From NCBI GenBank assembly GCA_963618065.1, contig CAVERH010000003.1:52348-116347 (forward strand): 64,000 nt of DNA, given 5' to 3'. Source of the DNA: Suilimivivens sp963618065 (GTDB lineage: Bacteria > Bacillota > Clostridia > Lachnospirales > Lachnospiraceae). The notes under the pieces are model-generated. The model was not told the origin of the DNA, ran no database searches, and saw nothing but the letters and a program-made list of their open reading frames with translations. Below, in pieces: positions 1 through 9,600 of this stretch. Position 1 is the stretch's first letter; each line of letters starts with the position of its first letter. The position numbers and the translations under genes were made by a program.

Positions 1-997
1 GATAGGCTTCATAATCCTCACTCCACCTGTCACTCTGCTGCAGGGCATGTTTCCGGCTTACCAGATTCTCAACGGCTTCTCCACTGTAGGATAGCCGATC
101 AAGACTCATTCCATAATCTCCCAGCACCGTATCCACATGCTGCCGATAGTACTGAAAAATCTGATCTGCCCTTGCAAGCCGCTCCTGCTCTTCCTGTGTC
201 AGCTTCAGGCCTGCACGCTTCATCTGAAAGGCTTTGCCTACCTCCAGAACGGTGAGGCTCTGTACAATATGCTCCGTGATATAGACCGCGCTGAGATTTT
301 CTTTACGTGTCTTTGTATCCCAGAGCTTATCTGCATAATCCAGATACATCCTGAGAAGCTCCTGCTCCGGAACGGAGCTGCAGGCCTCCTGAAAGCCGCT
401 TTCCTGATAAACATGTGCCTTATCCGCAATGGTCTTTGCACTCTTCTTCAATTCCTGTCTGAGGGTCAGTTTTTTCTGCAACCCTTCCAGCTCACTCTCA
501 AGGGACTCACGAAGACTTGAAAGATCCTTAAGCAGTTCTGCATATCTGCTATAGGGTTCCCTTTCATAAACCTTCAGCAGGCGGATACGTCCTTCCAGAA
601 CACTGACCCGGAAACGATCCTCGCACTCCTGTGTAAACTCCAGATTCTGGAATTTCATGCTTGCCTTGGCAAGCTCATACTGCTTCTCATACTGTCTTGC
701 CCGGCCATTATTTACGAAGGCAATGGAACGGATAAAATCAGTCGGATCTGCTCCCGGCTTCTGCATAGCCGCAAGTTCCTTCTCAACACCCTGTTCAAAG
801 GCTTTTGTTTCCTCCGCCAGCTTCACAATCTCCTCCTGCAGTCCGGACAATACTTTTTTCTGTCTGGATGTCAGCTTCGGAGCCTGTGTATTCTGTGTCC
901 TGGAAAAACCATCTGTCCTTGGCTCTTCCTGTTTTCCCTGAGGCATCTGAATGGAATTTGATATCTGCTTTGATTTTTGTTGAACAATTGGTGGCAT
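1..997 (-). CDS. third paralogue of the calpain-like CIS cargo family (partial, runs off the left edge)
   Basis: This reading frame is open from an ATG at 997 to the window edge (about 332 residues), so only the N-terminal third is seen. The start follows an AGGAGGAT ribosome site with 5 bases spacing. It begins MPPIVQQKSKQ, the same start as the next gene upstream. It also shares the helical region and the VLGDYGMSLDRL motif with the two complete paralogues (1011-4163 and 5626-8970). The visible part is alpha-helical and charged, with no signal peptide. The calpain domain, if present, lies outside the window. It sits 13 bases after its upstream neighbour, so it is the distal gene of the protease unit. 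Paralogy is clear by eye; protease activity is inferred. Confidence 0.8.
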   Translation of the reverse strand, partial: MPPIVQQKSKQISNSIQMPQGKQEEPRTDGFSRTQNTQAPKLTSRQKKVLSGLQEEIVKLAEETKAFEQGVEKELAAMQKPGADPTDFIRSIAFVNNGRARQYEKQYELAKASMKFQNLEFTQECEDRFRVSVLEGRIRLLKVYEREPYSRYAELLKDLSSLRESLESELEGLQKKLTLRQELKKSAKTIADKAHVYQESGFQEACSSVPEQELLRMYLDYADKLWDTKTRKENLSAVYITEHIVQSLTVLEVGKAFQMKRAGLKLTQEEQERLARADQIFQYYRQHVDTVLGDYGMSLDRLSYSGEAVENLVSRKHALQQSDRWSEDYEAY

Positions 998-1010
998 ATG
1001 ATCCTCCTGT

Positions 1011-4000
1011 TTACTCACCCGTCGTAAAATCTTCTGCGATGCTGCGCATATCTCTCAGCTCCAGCAGAAATACTCCATGAGTCGCTTCCGAATACTGCTT
1101 TTCGGCCTCACCCGTTGTCTTAAAGCTGACCCGCTTCAGATTATGGTGTTCATTAAACTGGTAAACCGGGATTCCTTTTCCATGCGGATTAAATACCAGA
1201 AAGAATTTCTTCACTCGATTACCGATCTGATGCTCTTCCGCTCCGAGTATCGCATACGCATGCTCTCCATACATTCCGTCACGGCCTACCTCTCCCGCAC
1301 TTCCTTCTTCCCCGTTCTTTTTCTTTTTTAATTCAAGTGTTCCAAAATAGCATGGCTCTCCCTTCTTAAGCGCCCGCGTAATCAACTCATAGGTTTCCTC
1401 TTCCTTTGGCGTATACTCATTATGCTTTTGATCCTTCATTACTTCGGCAGCAAATATGGAAAGCATTCCTGTGGCTGTATTCCTAAACTGATCCGCATCA
1501 CGGCCGCATGCCTCCCAGCATTTTCTGATCTCATCATACTGTATTTCACCAAATCCGGCATTCTTCAGGTCGGCGTTTTCCAGCATTTTGCCATTGCATC
1601 CCTTAAGCTTTTCGATGGACTGTTCCAGGAAGCTGACCTGTCTGGCAATCGCTTCCACCAGAAGATAGGAATCCATTGCCCGTATTTCCATCCATCCTTC
1701 CTGCTTCTCAAGAGAAATCTTAAGCCACCCTTCGATCGTCTGATAGCGGTCAAGCTCCTCTCCGAATCTGGCGGTCAGCTCAGAAGATACCTGCTTTCCG
1801 GCCAGATACCGGCAAGCTTCCTCCTTATCCGAACTTCTTTCATGCTGCTGATAAAAATACAGCTTGCCCGGCATTTTCAGCTTGGAATGACCAAAGGTTG
1901 GAACCTGATCATTAAGACGGCCTGCAAAGGTATTCACATCCCTGCTTTTTCTTGTCAGCAAATGATATTCCACATCTTCACCCGTCAGATGTCTGATAGC
2001 TTCCTCAAACACTCCTGACCTCAGGTTTTCATATTCAATCTTCTCACTCTTCTTTTTTATCCTTACATCACCCGTGTCCGAATCCCGGATTGCCGCATAA
2101 GCCTTTTCCATCATTTTTACCCACAGGGCTCCCTTGGAATAAGAATCTCCCCGGCGTTTCGAGTCCTGATCCACTCTCTCCGGAATGGTCTTGGAAACGG
2201 TCACACAGATCCCCGGCAGAGAGTCAGCCTTCTCACCGTATTCGCTTTTTTCGTTCTTTTTGAAAAATCGTACTGTTACCGTTCCGTCTCCGTTGTCCTT
2301 CATCATACGTTTAATTGCACCCGGATTCCGTACAACAAGACTGGCAAGGGCAGACATAAAATAGCAGTCTCCCATCGCACCCTGCTTAATATCCTTAAGC
2401 ACCGGATCATGTGCAAACAGCGGCTCATCCTTTACGGAACGGAAGGAGTCCATGCATTTCTTCCCATTCTTTTTCTCAAAAACCACATTCATATTCACGT
2501 AGCTCTGGTCTTCCACTCGGATTTCCTGATCCTGTTTTCTCTTCACCAGATCTCCATCCTGCTCCTGAATCAGATAGCCCAGAAGAATGGATGCATATTG
2601 TCTTTCCTGAAAGGCCTGCGAGGTCGTAATGATCTGTTTCAGCTTCAGTACAAGCTCATCCCTGATCATTTTCTGGCCTTTCACATACGTCTCTTCGCTG
2701 TCATCCTCATAACTGAATATTCCCTTAAGCAGCAGCTTCGGTATTTCATTAAAGAGTGAATCCGCACTCCATACCTGCTCCTGCTGCAGACGTGCCACAA
2801 ATACCTTGCTGACAGCCAGTAATCTCGTCTCCCGGCTAAAGGCAATTCTGCGGTCTGCCGTTGTGCTTAGAATATTTTTCTGAAGTCGTACAAAGGAATG
2901 AACATCCTGTTTTTCCTGTCCCTTCAGCTGACCTACCGTATCCTGACTGAAAGCCTTAGCCGTCATCTCTTCACTGCTGCCAACGCTGATTCCTGCCTGA
3001 CGTTCCAGGCGGCGGAGTCTTCTTTCTTCTGCAGTGATCGTCCTTCCGTCCTTATCTTCCTCAATGGTATGTCCCGTCAGTGCCTGATAGTCATTGTAAT
3101 CCCTGTTCCACTCATAGGTCTGTTCGGAAATATGCTTACGGTTCAACAGATCCTCTATGGTCTGCTTATGATAGGTAAGACGGTCAAGACTCATTCCGTA
3201 ATCGCCAAGCACGGTGTTCACATGATGCCGGTAATATTGAAAAATCCGGTCTGCCTGTTTCAGGTGCTTCTTCTGGTCAGCATTTAAGCGTATTCCTTTC
3301 CGTTTAGCCTGAAACTGCTTATCCACCTCAAGAATGGAAAGACACTGCACCATATGCTCTGTAATAAAGCCTGCACTCAGATATTCCTTCCTGACCTTCT
3401 CATCCCAGAGCTTATCTGCATAATCCAGATACATCGCAAGCAGATCCTCCTTCGATGCATTGTCAAAGCCCTCTGCGTAACCGCTTTCCTGATATACCTT
3501 CGCCAAATCCGAAATGGATCTTGCCTTCTGATCCAGTTCTGCTCTTAATGCCCGTCGCTTCCGGGCATTTTCAAGCTTTCTTTCTGCTTCCTGCCGCAGC
3601 TTATCCAGAACCTCCGGATCTCCCAGATACTTCATCCAGGGTTCCTTTGCATAGAATCCTATCACCTGCAGATATCCGTTTGAAACACTCTCATTCATCC
3701 GATCCTGCCATTCGCCGGTCACCTGAAAATTCTGCCGGGTCATAATTTCCCGGGTCAGCTCTGCCTGTTTTTCAAGCTGTCTCGATCTGGTATTGATTAC
3801 CCGCGAAACCTCCTGCCGGAGTGCTTCCTGCTTTTCCTCATACCGGTTTTCCAGCTGTTCAAGCTCCTGGTTCTGCCCCTCCTGTCCCTTTGCAGCCTTC
3901 TGTGCCGCAATCTGGGGTTCGAGCCCCTGCACTTCCACAAGAAGCTTCTCTGCCTGGAGCACAGATACTCTGGCTTCCTCAGCCAGCTTCTGCAGCTGCT

Positions 4001-4163
4001 CCTGCAATACGGAAACTGCGCGGTTCTTTGCTTTGGCATATACCGGGGCAGCTGCATTCTTCATGGCAAAGGAAGCACCCGACATTCTGTCATTCTGTTC
4101 CCTCTGCTGAATCTGAACCGTTTTATTTACCTGTTTTGATTTTTGTTGAACGATCGGCGGCAT
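1011..4163 (-). CDS. calpain-family (C2) cysteine protease, candidate CIS effector, 1050 aa
   Basis: A large protein with about 560 residues of helical, coiled-coil-rich N-terminal region followed by a papain-fold calpain domain. The catalytic Cys is at about residue 600 in QGAMGDCYF, the His at about 967 in GEHAYAIL and the Asn at about 991 in FNPHG, so the triad is complete. Calpains are intracellular thiol proteases that cut folded proteins at limited sites. There are no EF-hands and no signal peptide. The ATG at 4163 (MPPIVQQKSKQ) is chosen because GGAGGG lies just upstream and the paralogue at 997 starts identically; a GTG two codons earlier is possible. It lies in the cargo unit beside the CIS operon, hence the inferred effector role. 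Confidence 0.85.
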   Translation of the reverse strand: MPPIVQQKSKQVNKTVQIQQREQNDRMSGASFAMKNAAAPVYAKAKNRAVSVLQEQLQKLAEEARVSVLQAEKLLVEVQGLEPQIAAQKAAKGQEGQNQELEQLENRYEEKQEALRQEVSRVINTRSRQLEKQAELTREIMTRQNFQVTGEWQDRMNESVSNGYLQVIGFYAKEPWMKYLGDPEVLDKLRQEAERKLENARKRRALRAELDQKARSISDLAKVYQESGYAEGFDNASKEDLLAMYLDYADKLWDEKVRKEYLSAGFITEHMVQCLSILEVDKQFQAKRKGIRLNADQKKHLKQADRIFQYYRHHVNTVLGDYGMSLDRLTYHKQTIEDLLNRKHISEQTYEWNRDYNDYQALTGHTIEEDKDGRTITAEERRLRRLERQAGISVGSSEEMTAKAFSQDTVGQLKGQEKQDVHSFVRLQKNILSTTADRRIAFSRETRLLAVSKVFVARLQQEQVWSADSLFNEIPKLLLKGIFSYEDDSEETYVKGQKMIRDELVLKLKQIITTSQAFQERQYASILLGYLIQEQDGDLVKRKQDQEIRVEDQSYVNMNVVFEKKNGKKCMDSFRSVKDEPLFAHDPVLKDIKQGAMGDCYFMSALASLVVRNPGAIKRMMKDNGDGTVTVRFFKKNEKSEYGEKADSLPGICVTVSKTIPERVDQDSKRRGDSYSKGALWVKMMEKAYAAIRDSDTGDVRIKKKSEKIEYENLRSGVFEEAIRHLTGEDVEYHLLTRKSRDVNTFAGRLNDQVPTFGHSKLKMPGKLYFYQQHERSSDKEEACRYLAGKQVSSELTARFGEELDRYQTIEGWLKISLEKQEGWMEIRAMDSYLLVEAIARQVSFLEQSIEKLKGCNGKMLENADLKNAGFGEIQYDEIRKCWEACGRDADQFRNTATGMLSIFAAEVMKDQKHNEYTPKEEETYELITRALKKGEPCYFGTLELKKKKNGEEGSAGEVGRDGMYGEHAYAILGAEEHQIGNRVKKFFLVFNPHGKGIPVYQFNEHHNLKRVSFKTTGEAEKQYSEATHGVFLLELRDMRSIAEDFTTGE

Positions 4164-4213
4164 ATCCACCCTCCATATTTCACTTTATTGCAACTATTCA
4201 GAATAGACACTTA

Positions 4214-5572
4214 TTAATCATCCAGATTCATGATGTGGAAGTAATCCCATTCCTCCACGATCTGTTCCAGAAATGTCCGGACCGCATCCTCCTCAGGCGG
4301 CAGCTCCAGCTCCATATGGGTCAGTCTGAGATATAACCGTCCCTCCTCCGAATAGGCTGTACTTAAGCTGCTCTTGCGGTTATAGTCCATACACATGGAA
4401 AGCCCCTCGGAATCCTCACCGGAGAGCACCTCCATCGGAACGGTTGCCTCCAGCACAAAGCTTCCTGTATCCACATCCAGAAGCTGATAACGCAGATAAA
4501 CCACCAGTTCTCCTTCATCCGGAGCGATCCAGAGCTGGAGTGCCGGTTCGTCCTTATAGGAAACGAGCATACATTCCTGCTGCATGGTATCCAGTGTTTC
4601 CTCAAGCTGCTGCAGTCTCATCAGCTCAATTACGGTTTTTTCAGGGATCTCCTGCTCCTCATCCTCCGGCAGAAGAAGCTCCTGAACCTCTCTCATGGCA
4701 AAGGCCTGATCCTGATCCCAATAAGCATGACACAGGCTCGCTTCGCAGACCTTCAGCTCCTTTCTGAACAGAAGCTTTTTGCAGGCTGTATACTGCATCA
4801 GGTCTCCCTTCTCCGGAATATAGAAGTGATCCGCATCCGGGAATTCATTGCGGATTTCCGGAATAAACTGATTCATCAATGCCAGCAGAAGTGCCTCCAT
4901 GCCCTTCTCTGCCCCGCATTCCTCTACTATAATACAACCCTTGTATACCGACAGGAACAGATAGGCAAGAACCTTCTGATGATGCACGTAAATGCCGGAA
5001 AGCTCCGGAAAGGCTCTTCCGTATTCTCCCTCTTCCTTCCTGTCCGGATGCGTTCTTTCCATCAGATCAAGGAGTGCCGTCCTCTCTGCTCCGGTTGCCC
5101 CGAGTGCCGTCCGGATCCGTCCCTTCTCTACTGCATTCGTAACCTTGTCATTCTCTGCAAAGACTGCGCATTTCTCGATGTCATCCAGTGAGATTCTGTA
5201 GAAGCTCTCGGATTCCTCAACGATAAAATGCTGCCCAAGCAGAAGGCTCTGCCATTCCTCCTCCTGCTCCTTCAGAATCATCTCATTGCAGCGGATACTG
5301 CTGAAATCGTGTTCCTTCAGATACTGCCGCAGACGACGGAAAAGCACCTTGAAGCTCTTATCATCGGAAGCGCTCACGCTCAGAAGCTCCGGCTCCTCAT
5401 CCTGACTGGTAACCGCCATATATCCGGTAAATTCCTCAGAGTCCTCTTCGTTTTTCTTTAATAAAAATGCATCTGCATTTCCATCGGATACTGCCCAGCG
5501 GATCCATCTCGGGCAATGTCCCTCCAGCATTTGTGTGTGTCCCTTGTATGCCTGTAAAAGTTGATATCTCAT
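4214..5572 (-). CDS. tandem GNAT-like protein with C-terminal YbjN/secretion-chaperone-like domain, 452 aa
   Basis: The first ~300 residues look like two degenerate acetyltransferase (GNAT) folds: beta-rich segments ending in patterns such as FIVEESESFYRISL, but without a clear Q/RxxGxG acetyl-CoA loop. The last ~130 residues (VSYKDEPALQLWIAPDEG onward, ending in an LPPEEDAVRTFLEQIVEEWD helix) resemble the YbjN or type III chaperone-like fold. The ATG at 5572 (MRYQLLQ) is preferred over upstream ATGs because GAAAGGAA sits in front of it. It is sandwiched between two calpain-like proteases. Together with two other tandem-GNAT proteins in this locus, it suggests a cargo chaperone or adaptor rather than an active acetyltransferase. 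Function is inferred. Confidence 0.6.
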   Translation of the reverse strand: MRYQLLQAYKGHTQMLEGHCPRWIRWAVSDGNADAFLLKKNEEDSEEFTGYMAVTSQDEEPELLSVSASDDKSFKVLFRRLRQYLKEHDFSSIRCNEMILKEQEEEWQSLLLGQHFIVEESESFYRISLDDIEKCAVFAENDKVTNAVEKGRIRTALGATGAERTALLDLMERTHPDRKEEGEYGRAFPELSGIYVHHQKVLAYLFLSVYKGCIIVEECGAEKGMEALLLALMNQFIPEIRNEFPDADHFYIPEKGDLMQYTACKKLLFRKELKVCEASLCHAYWDQDQAFAMREVQELLLPEDEEQEIPEKTVIELMRLQQLEETLDTMQQECMLVSYKDEPALQLWIAPDEGELVVYLRYQLLDVDTGSFVLEATVPMEVLSGEDSEGLSMCMDYNRKSSLSTAYSEEGRLYLRLTHMELELPPEEDAVRTFLEQIVEEWDYFHIMNLDD

Positions 5573-5625
5573 ATTTTCATTCCTTTCATCATTCATCGTG
5601 ATATAGCTTCCATAATCGGAGTCTG

Positions 5626-8600
5626 TTATACAATGCTCATAACTCTCATGGCACTGCATGCGTCTCTCAGTTCGATCAGGCATGCTCCATTGGTTGCCTT
5701 CTCAAACTTCATCCAGTCAATTGAATTGGTCGGATTGCTAATTCTCTGCACCTTTCCTTTCTCATTCTCATTCTCGGTAATAAGATATAGCGGGATGTTG
5801 CTTCCATGTGGATTCTGAACCCTGAGGAATTTCTTCTGTTGATTGTTGATCTCATGCTCCTCGAGTGAAATTACGGTATAAGCATGAGTTCCGCATATTC
5901 CTTTAAAGGTGTTTTCTCCTGCCGCACCTACTCCGTCTGAAGTATCGAACTTCTTTGTTCCGAAGCTGCATTTTCTTCGACCGTCAAGCCCCTCTTTAAA
6001 TGTATTGAAGATTTTCAGCTCTGCATCTGTGTAGATCAAGACCTTGTTGTGTGCTTTCAGAGCGGCTGTAAATGCGCTCAGCATTTCCTTTATTGTGGTA
6101 AGAAGCTTATCTGCGTTCTGTCCGCTGACCTTCCAGCAGTCCCTGAGCATCCCATAGCCTATGTCTTCGAAAGCCTTACGCCTGATCCGGCCGCCACCCG
6201 TAAGCTCCTTTGAGCGGATCGTTTTATTTCCTTCCCAGTCATAATCCTGCAGGCTGTCAAGCAGCTTATCGCTAAGCTCCTGTCCATCGCTGCCTTTAAG
6301 CTGTGATATCAGCTTTACCAGATATGTTTCCAGCTTTCCCATTGTATCCACATAGGTTTCCGTATCCATTGCCTGGATTTCCAATAATTTCACCTGCGAA
6401 AGAAGCGCATTCTTCATCATCTTCTCGATGGTCTTATATCCGTCAAGCTCTTCCTTGAACTGAGCCTTTAAATTGTCAGGATCTGTAAACTCCTTTTTTA
6501 TAAGATACTTCTTTGCTTTTTTATCTGTCTCTTCGGTATCCTTGCTCTTCCCGTTATGCTGTTTGAAAAAATACAACTTGGACGGACTATCCAGAATTCT
6601 CCCTTCCAGTACCGGAGCTTTACCTGTAAAATGACCGCGAAACGCCTGAGTCGTGTTTTCGTTTTCGTCTTCTTCTTTTTCAAGATCCCGGAAAAGGAAT
6701 GGCTTCTCGCCTGTCAGATGCTCCATGGCCAGATGGAACCGACCGCTCGCAATCCCCTTGTAGCTAATGGTTTCATTCTTGTCTCTGACCCTGAGATTAT
6801 TGGTTTTATTACCGTTCTTATCACGCACTGCTGCATAGGCTTTTTCCATCATCTTAACCCACAGGGCACCTTTGGAGTAGGGATCCCCCTTTGAATGTGT
6901 GTCCAGATAGGTTCTTTCCGGAATGGTCTTATCAACTGTAACATAATATGTTTTCTGGTATATTTGTCCATCACCTAAGAGATCATCATCTTTCACCCAA
7001 TCATAGAAGCGGACGGTTACCGTTCCATTCCCATTATCCTTCATCATTTCTTTGATCGTATCAGGGTTTTGGGATACAATGCCGGCCAGAGCTGCCAGAA
7101 AATAACAGTCTCCCAAAGCTCCCTGATGAATATCCTTAAGCATAGGATCATGGGCAAACAATGGCTCATCCTTTACAGACTTCAGTCTGTCTATATAAGG
7201 TCTGCCTTTCCTTTCAAGCTCGACGTCAAAGTCCTCATAGCTTTTATCATATACCCTGACCTCCTCCGCCTTGCGTTCCTTAACCAGCTCTCCCATCTGC
7301 TCTGAATGCAGATAGCCAAGAAGCAGTGTCGCATACCGTCTCTCCTGAAAACTCGAGGAAGTCCTCTGAACCTGACCAAGCTTTTCCATAAGCTCTTCCC
7401 TGAGTCCTTGCTGTTTCTGCACATAAGACCTGACGTCATAGGATTCGTAGCTCCTCACCATCTCGTTCACAAGCGGCAGGATTTCCGCAAACTGTAGATC
7501 ATTATTTTCCCAATTAGCAGATTTTAAATCTCTCAGGATTTTTGCACAGACATAACAAAGTCTGACTTCCTTATACTCGACCTGCTTTCGATCCCGTGTG
7601 CTGGACAAAACATCTTTTCGCATCCGGAATACCGTATAGAAAGCATTTTTCTTTGTCGGATCCTCCAGCTTCTCCAATGGTGCCAGAAATTTCCTGCTGG
7701 TATCTAAATCGTAAACAGGAGCTTCTATCTTAAGCTCCATCGTATTCACGATTCCTGCCTGTCTTTCCAGCTCACGAAGTCTTTTTTCTGCTACAGTCAG
7801 GTTTCCGTTCTCTGCATCCGGATTCTGATTCTCCTGATTGTCGCCGAACAGTCTCTGATAAGACTTATCATCCTTATTCCATGCATCGATTCTTTCCGCA
7901 TTTCGTGTACGCTTCGCCAGCTCGTTGATATTTTCTTTACTATAGGCCAGACGGTCAAGACTCATCCCATAATCGCCAAGAACCGTGTTCACATGCTGCT
8001 CATAATAGGCCATGAGCTGATCAGCTCTTTGAAAACGCTCTTTCTCTTCCCTTGTCAGCTTCCTTTTGGAACGTTTTTTCCTGTCTGCTTTCCAGATATC
8101 AAGCATAACAAGACTCTTTTCTATGTTATCCCTGATGCTTATCGGATTCAGCATCTCCTCTCTCGTCTGCTTATCGGAAAATTTGTCCGCGAATCCCAGC
8201 GTCATTTTGCTCAGTGCTTCCCCGGATACGTTCCTGTATCCGGCCGGATCTGCTCCCCTTTTGTGACGTTCTGCCCCGGCTGCAACGGACCTGGCACCCT
8301 TATCCAGCTCCTTCCGAAATTCAATGCGTCTCATTACGCTGGCAAGCTCAGCCTTCAGATCTTCTATTTGGGAGCCATCAAAGACAGATGCATCCTGAAA
8401 ATCCTTCAGCTCTTCTTTCGTGAAAATCTCCAGGGCTTGGATGTTTCCCCGAAGGACACTTGCTTTTGCTTCATCACGCCATTCATCCGTGATTTCCATA
8501 TTGCTTTGCCGCATGGCTTCTTCCGTAAGCTCAATCTGCTTTTCAAGCTGTTCTCTTTTGAGATTGCAGAAGGTGCCTGCTGCCTTCAGAATTTCATTTT

Positions 8601-8970
8601 TGTTTTTGTTGATGTCTGTTTTCAGTTCCCTGATAACCTGTTGCAGATCAGCTTCGTTAATTTTCCTGTCTTTATTCTGGTTTGTTAACTTCGCCTTATT
8701 CGTTTTAACCAATTCCTTAAGATTCTTCACGAGGGTCAGCTTCTGTTCCATGAGAGCTGCCTGTTGGTTCGCCTCACCGGCAATTCTCATAACCTCCTCC
8801 TCAAGGATGGAAAAACGCGTTCTGGGAACCTCCTGTCTGCTTCTCTGTATCCGGTCTGCCCCATTCATTCCCTGCGGAGCATTCTGCATCTGGCTGACAC
8901 GTTCCTGCGGCTGCACCCGGATTTCAACCGGCGGCTGCTTTTTCTCTTTCATTTTCACTGTTGGTGGCAT
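5626..8970 (-). CDS. calpain-family (C2) cysteine protease, candidate CIS effector, 1114 aa
   Basis: This is a paralogue of 1011-4163 and the first gene of the protease unit. The N-terminal ~580 residues are helical and include VLGDYGMSLDRL. The calpain domain has its catalytic Cys at about residue 622 (QGALGDCYFLAAL), His at about 1029 (GTHAYTVIS) and Asn at about 1053 (QNPHG), so it is predicted to be active. The ATG at 8970 (MPPTVKMKEKK) is chosen because AAAGGAGG lies 8 bases upstream and the paralogues share the MPP start; another ATG two codons earlier sits too close to that site. There is no signal peptide. Its promoter shares a direct-repeat box with the CIS promoter, which supports a link to the injection system. 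Confidence 0.87.
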   Translation of the reverse strand: MPPTVKMKEKKQPPVEIRVQPQERVSQMQNAPQGMNGADRIQRSRQEVPRTRFSILEEEVMRIAGEANQQAALMEQKLTLVKNLKELVKTNKAKLTNQNKDRKINEADLQQVIRELKTDINKNKNEILKAAGTFCNLKREQLEKQIELTEEAMRQSNMEITDEWRDEAKASVLRGNIQALEIFTKEELKDFQDASVFDGSQIEDLKAELASVMRRIEFRKELDKGARSVAAGAERHKRGADPAGYRNVSGEALSKMTLGFADKFSDKQTREEMLNPISIRDNIEKSLVMLDIWKADRKKRSKRKLTREEKERFQRADQLMAYYEQHVNTVLGDYGMSLDRLAYSKENINELAKRTRNAERIDAWNKDDKSYQRLFGDNQENQNPDAENGNLTVAEKRLRELERQAGIVNTMELKIEAPVYDLDTSRKFLAPLEKLEDPTKKNAFYTVFRMRKDVLSSTRDRKQVEYKEVRLCYVCAKILRDLKSANWENNDLQFAEILPLVNEMVRSYESYDVRSYVQKQQGLREELMEKLGQVQRTSSSFQERRYATLLLGYLHSEQMGELVKERKAEEVRVYDKSYEDFDVELERKGRPYIDRLKSVKDEPLFAHDPMLKDIHQGALGDCYFLAALAGIVSQNPDTIKEMMKDNGNGTVTVRFYDWVKDDDLLGDGQIYQKTYYVTVDKTIPERTYLDTHSKGDPYSKGALWVKMMEKAYAAVRDKNGNKTNNLRVRDKNETISYKGIASGRFHLAMEHLTGEKPFLFRDLEKEEDENENTTQAFRGHFTGKAPVLEGRILDSPSKLYFFKQHNGKSKDTEETDKKAKKYLIKKEFTDPDNLKAQFKEELDGYKTIEKMMKNALLSQVKLLEIQAMDTETYVDTMGKLETYLVKLISQLKGSDGQELSDKLLDSLQDYDWEGNKTIRSKELTGGGRIRRKAFEDIGYGMLRDCWKVSGQNADKLLTTIKEMLSAFTAALKAHNKVLIYTDAELKIFNTFKEGLDGRRKCSFGTKKFDTSDGVGAAGENTFKGICGTHAYTVISLEEHEINNQQKKFLRVQNPHGSNIPLYLITENENEKGKVQRISNPTNSIDWMKFEKATNGACLIELRDACSAMRVMSIV

Positions 8971-9036
8971 AGGCATTGCCTCCTTTGCAAACAATCATAT
9001 GATAATTTCGTCATACGTCTGGTTTTCTATGAGCTT

Positions 9037-9080
9037 ATTATAGCATGCTGCCCCTCTTCCTTCTTTAAAGGTTTCTTAAA
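9037..9080 (-). promoter_or_regulatory. promoter of the protease unit with TTTAAGA-N4-TTTAAAG direct repeat
   Basis: On the minus strand a TATAAT -10 box (9037-9042) lies about 70 bases before the start at 8970. There is no good -35 hexamer. Instead, two direct repeats, TTTAAGA (9074-9080) and TTTAAAG (9063-9069), are separated by 4 bases, ending 20 bases before the -10. This is the layout expected for an activator of OmpR/PhoP type. The same arrangement is present at 51074-51116. Confidence 0.6.
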
Positions 9081-9090
9081 GGTTTCGCCC

Positions 9091-9139
9091 GGAAAAAGAA
9101 AAAGAGGGTTGTTATATGAATGGCTTCATATAACAACCC
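9091..9139 (-). terminator. intrinsic terminator ending the CIS operon
   Basis: A perfect 15-bp stem (arms 9106-9120 and 9125-9139, loop TGGC) is followed on the minus strand by a U-rich tract (reverse complement of 9091-9105). It lies 20 bases after the stop codon at 9159 and separates the CIS operon from the protease unit promoter. Confidence 0.85.
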
Positions 9140-9158
9140 CTATCCTTATTTTTGATTC

Positions 9159-9452
9159 TTATTCTTCGTCTTCGGATTCTTTTTCTTCTGCAGCTTTGTC
9201 AGCTTCCGGTTCCTCAGTAGTGGATTCTTCTGCTTCTTTGGAAGCTTCTTCCTGCTCCTTGAGTTCTTCCCATTCAGCTTTCTCTTCTTCAGGCGTCTCG
9301 CAGATTTCCTCTGCCTTTTTCTTCTTACAGGTTACGAGCTTCTTACAAAGAGCTGCGCCGCCTGCCAGTACAGCACCCGCTGCTGCAATGATACCGATAA
9401 TCTTCGATACCTTCTTCACTGTACTGCTTCCTGAGGCTTTTACGTTCTTCAT
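9159..9452 (-). CDS. small single-pass membrane protein with acidic tail, 97 aa
   Basis: The family is not recognised. Residues 1-15 are basic and residues ~16-34 form a Gly/Ala-rich hydrophobic segment (IIGIIAAAGAVLAGGAALC). A KKKK cluster follows, then a very acidic Glu-rich tail. The ATG at 9452 (MKNVKAS) has AGGAGG 8 bases upstream; a longer frame upstream lacks this. It is the last gene before the terminator and has its own promoter at 9566-9594, so it can be expressed apart from the big operon. The layout resembles YtxH-like or small holin/immunity-type membrane proteins. A role in membrane anchoring, release or self-protection is speculation. Confidence 0.6.
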   Translation of the reverse strand: MKNVKASGSSTVKKVSKIIGIIAAAGAVLAGGAALCKKLVTCKKKKAEEICETPEEEKAEWEELKEQEEASKEAEESTTEEPEADKAAEEKESEDEE

Positions 9453-9565
9453 GTTGCCTTCCTCCTGACTTAAGGCTGCCCGGCCAGCTACCGCTTCCGG
9501 CAGCATTCTTACATCATCACATTCCGGCTTTCTCTGTCATCTTGAATTCAATGATGTATTCAGTC

Positions 9566-9594
9566 ATTATAGCACTAAATTTTTAAAAAAGCAA
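9566..9594 (-). promoter_or_regulatory. internal sigma-A-type promoter for the 97-aa membrane protein
   Basis: Minus strand: TTGCTT (9589-9594), 17-base spacer, TATAAT (9566-9571). It begins right after the stop codon of the GNAT gene (9601) and lies about 115 bases before the start at 9452. Confidence 0.6.
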
Positions 9595-9600
9595 AAATTT

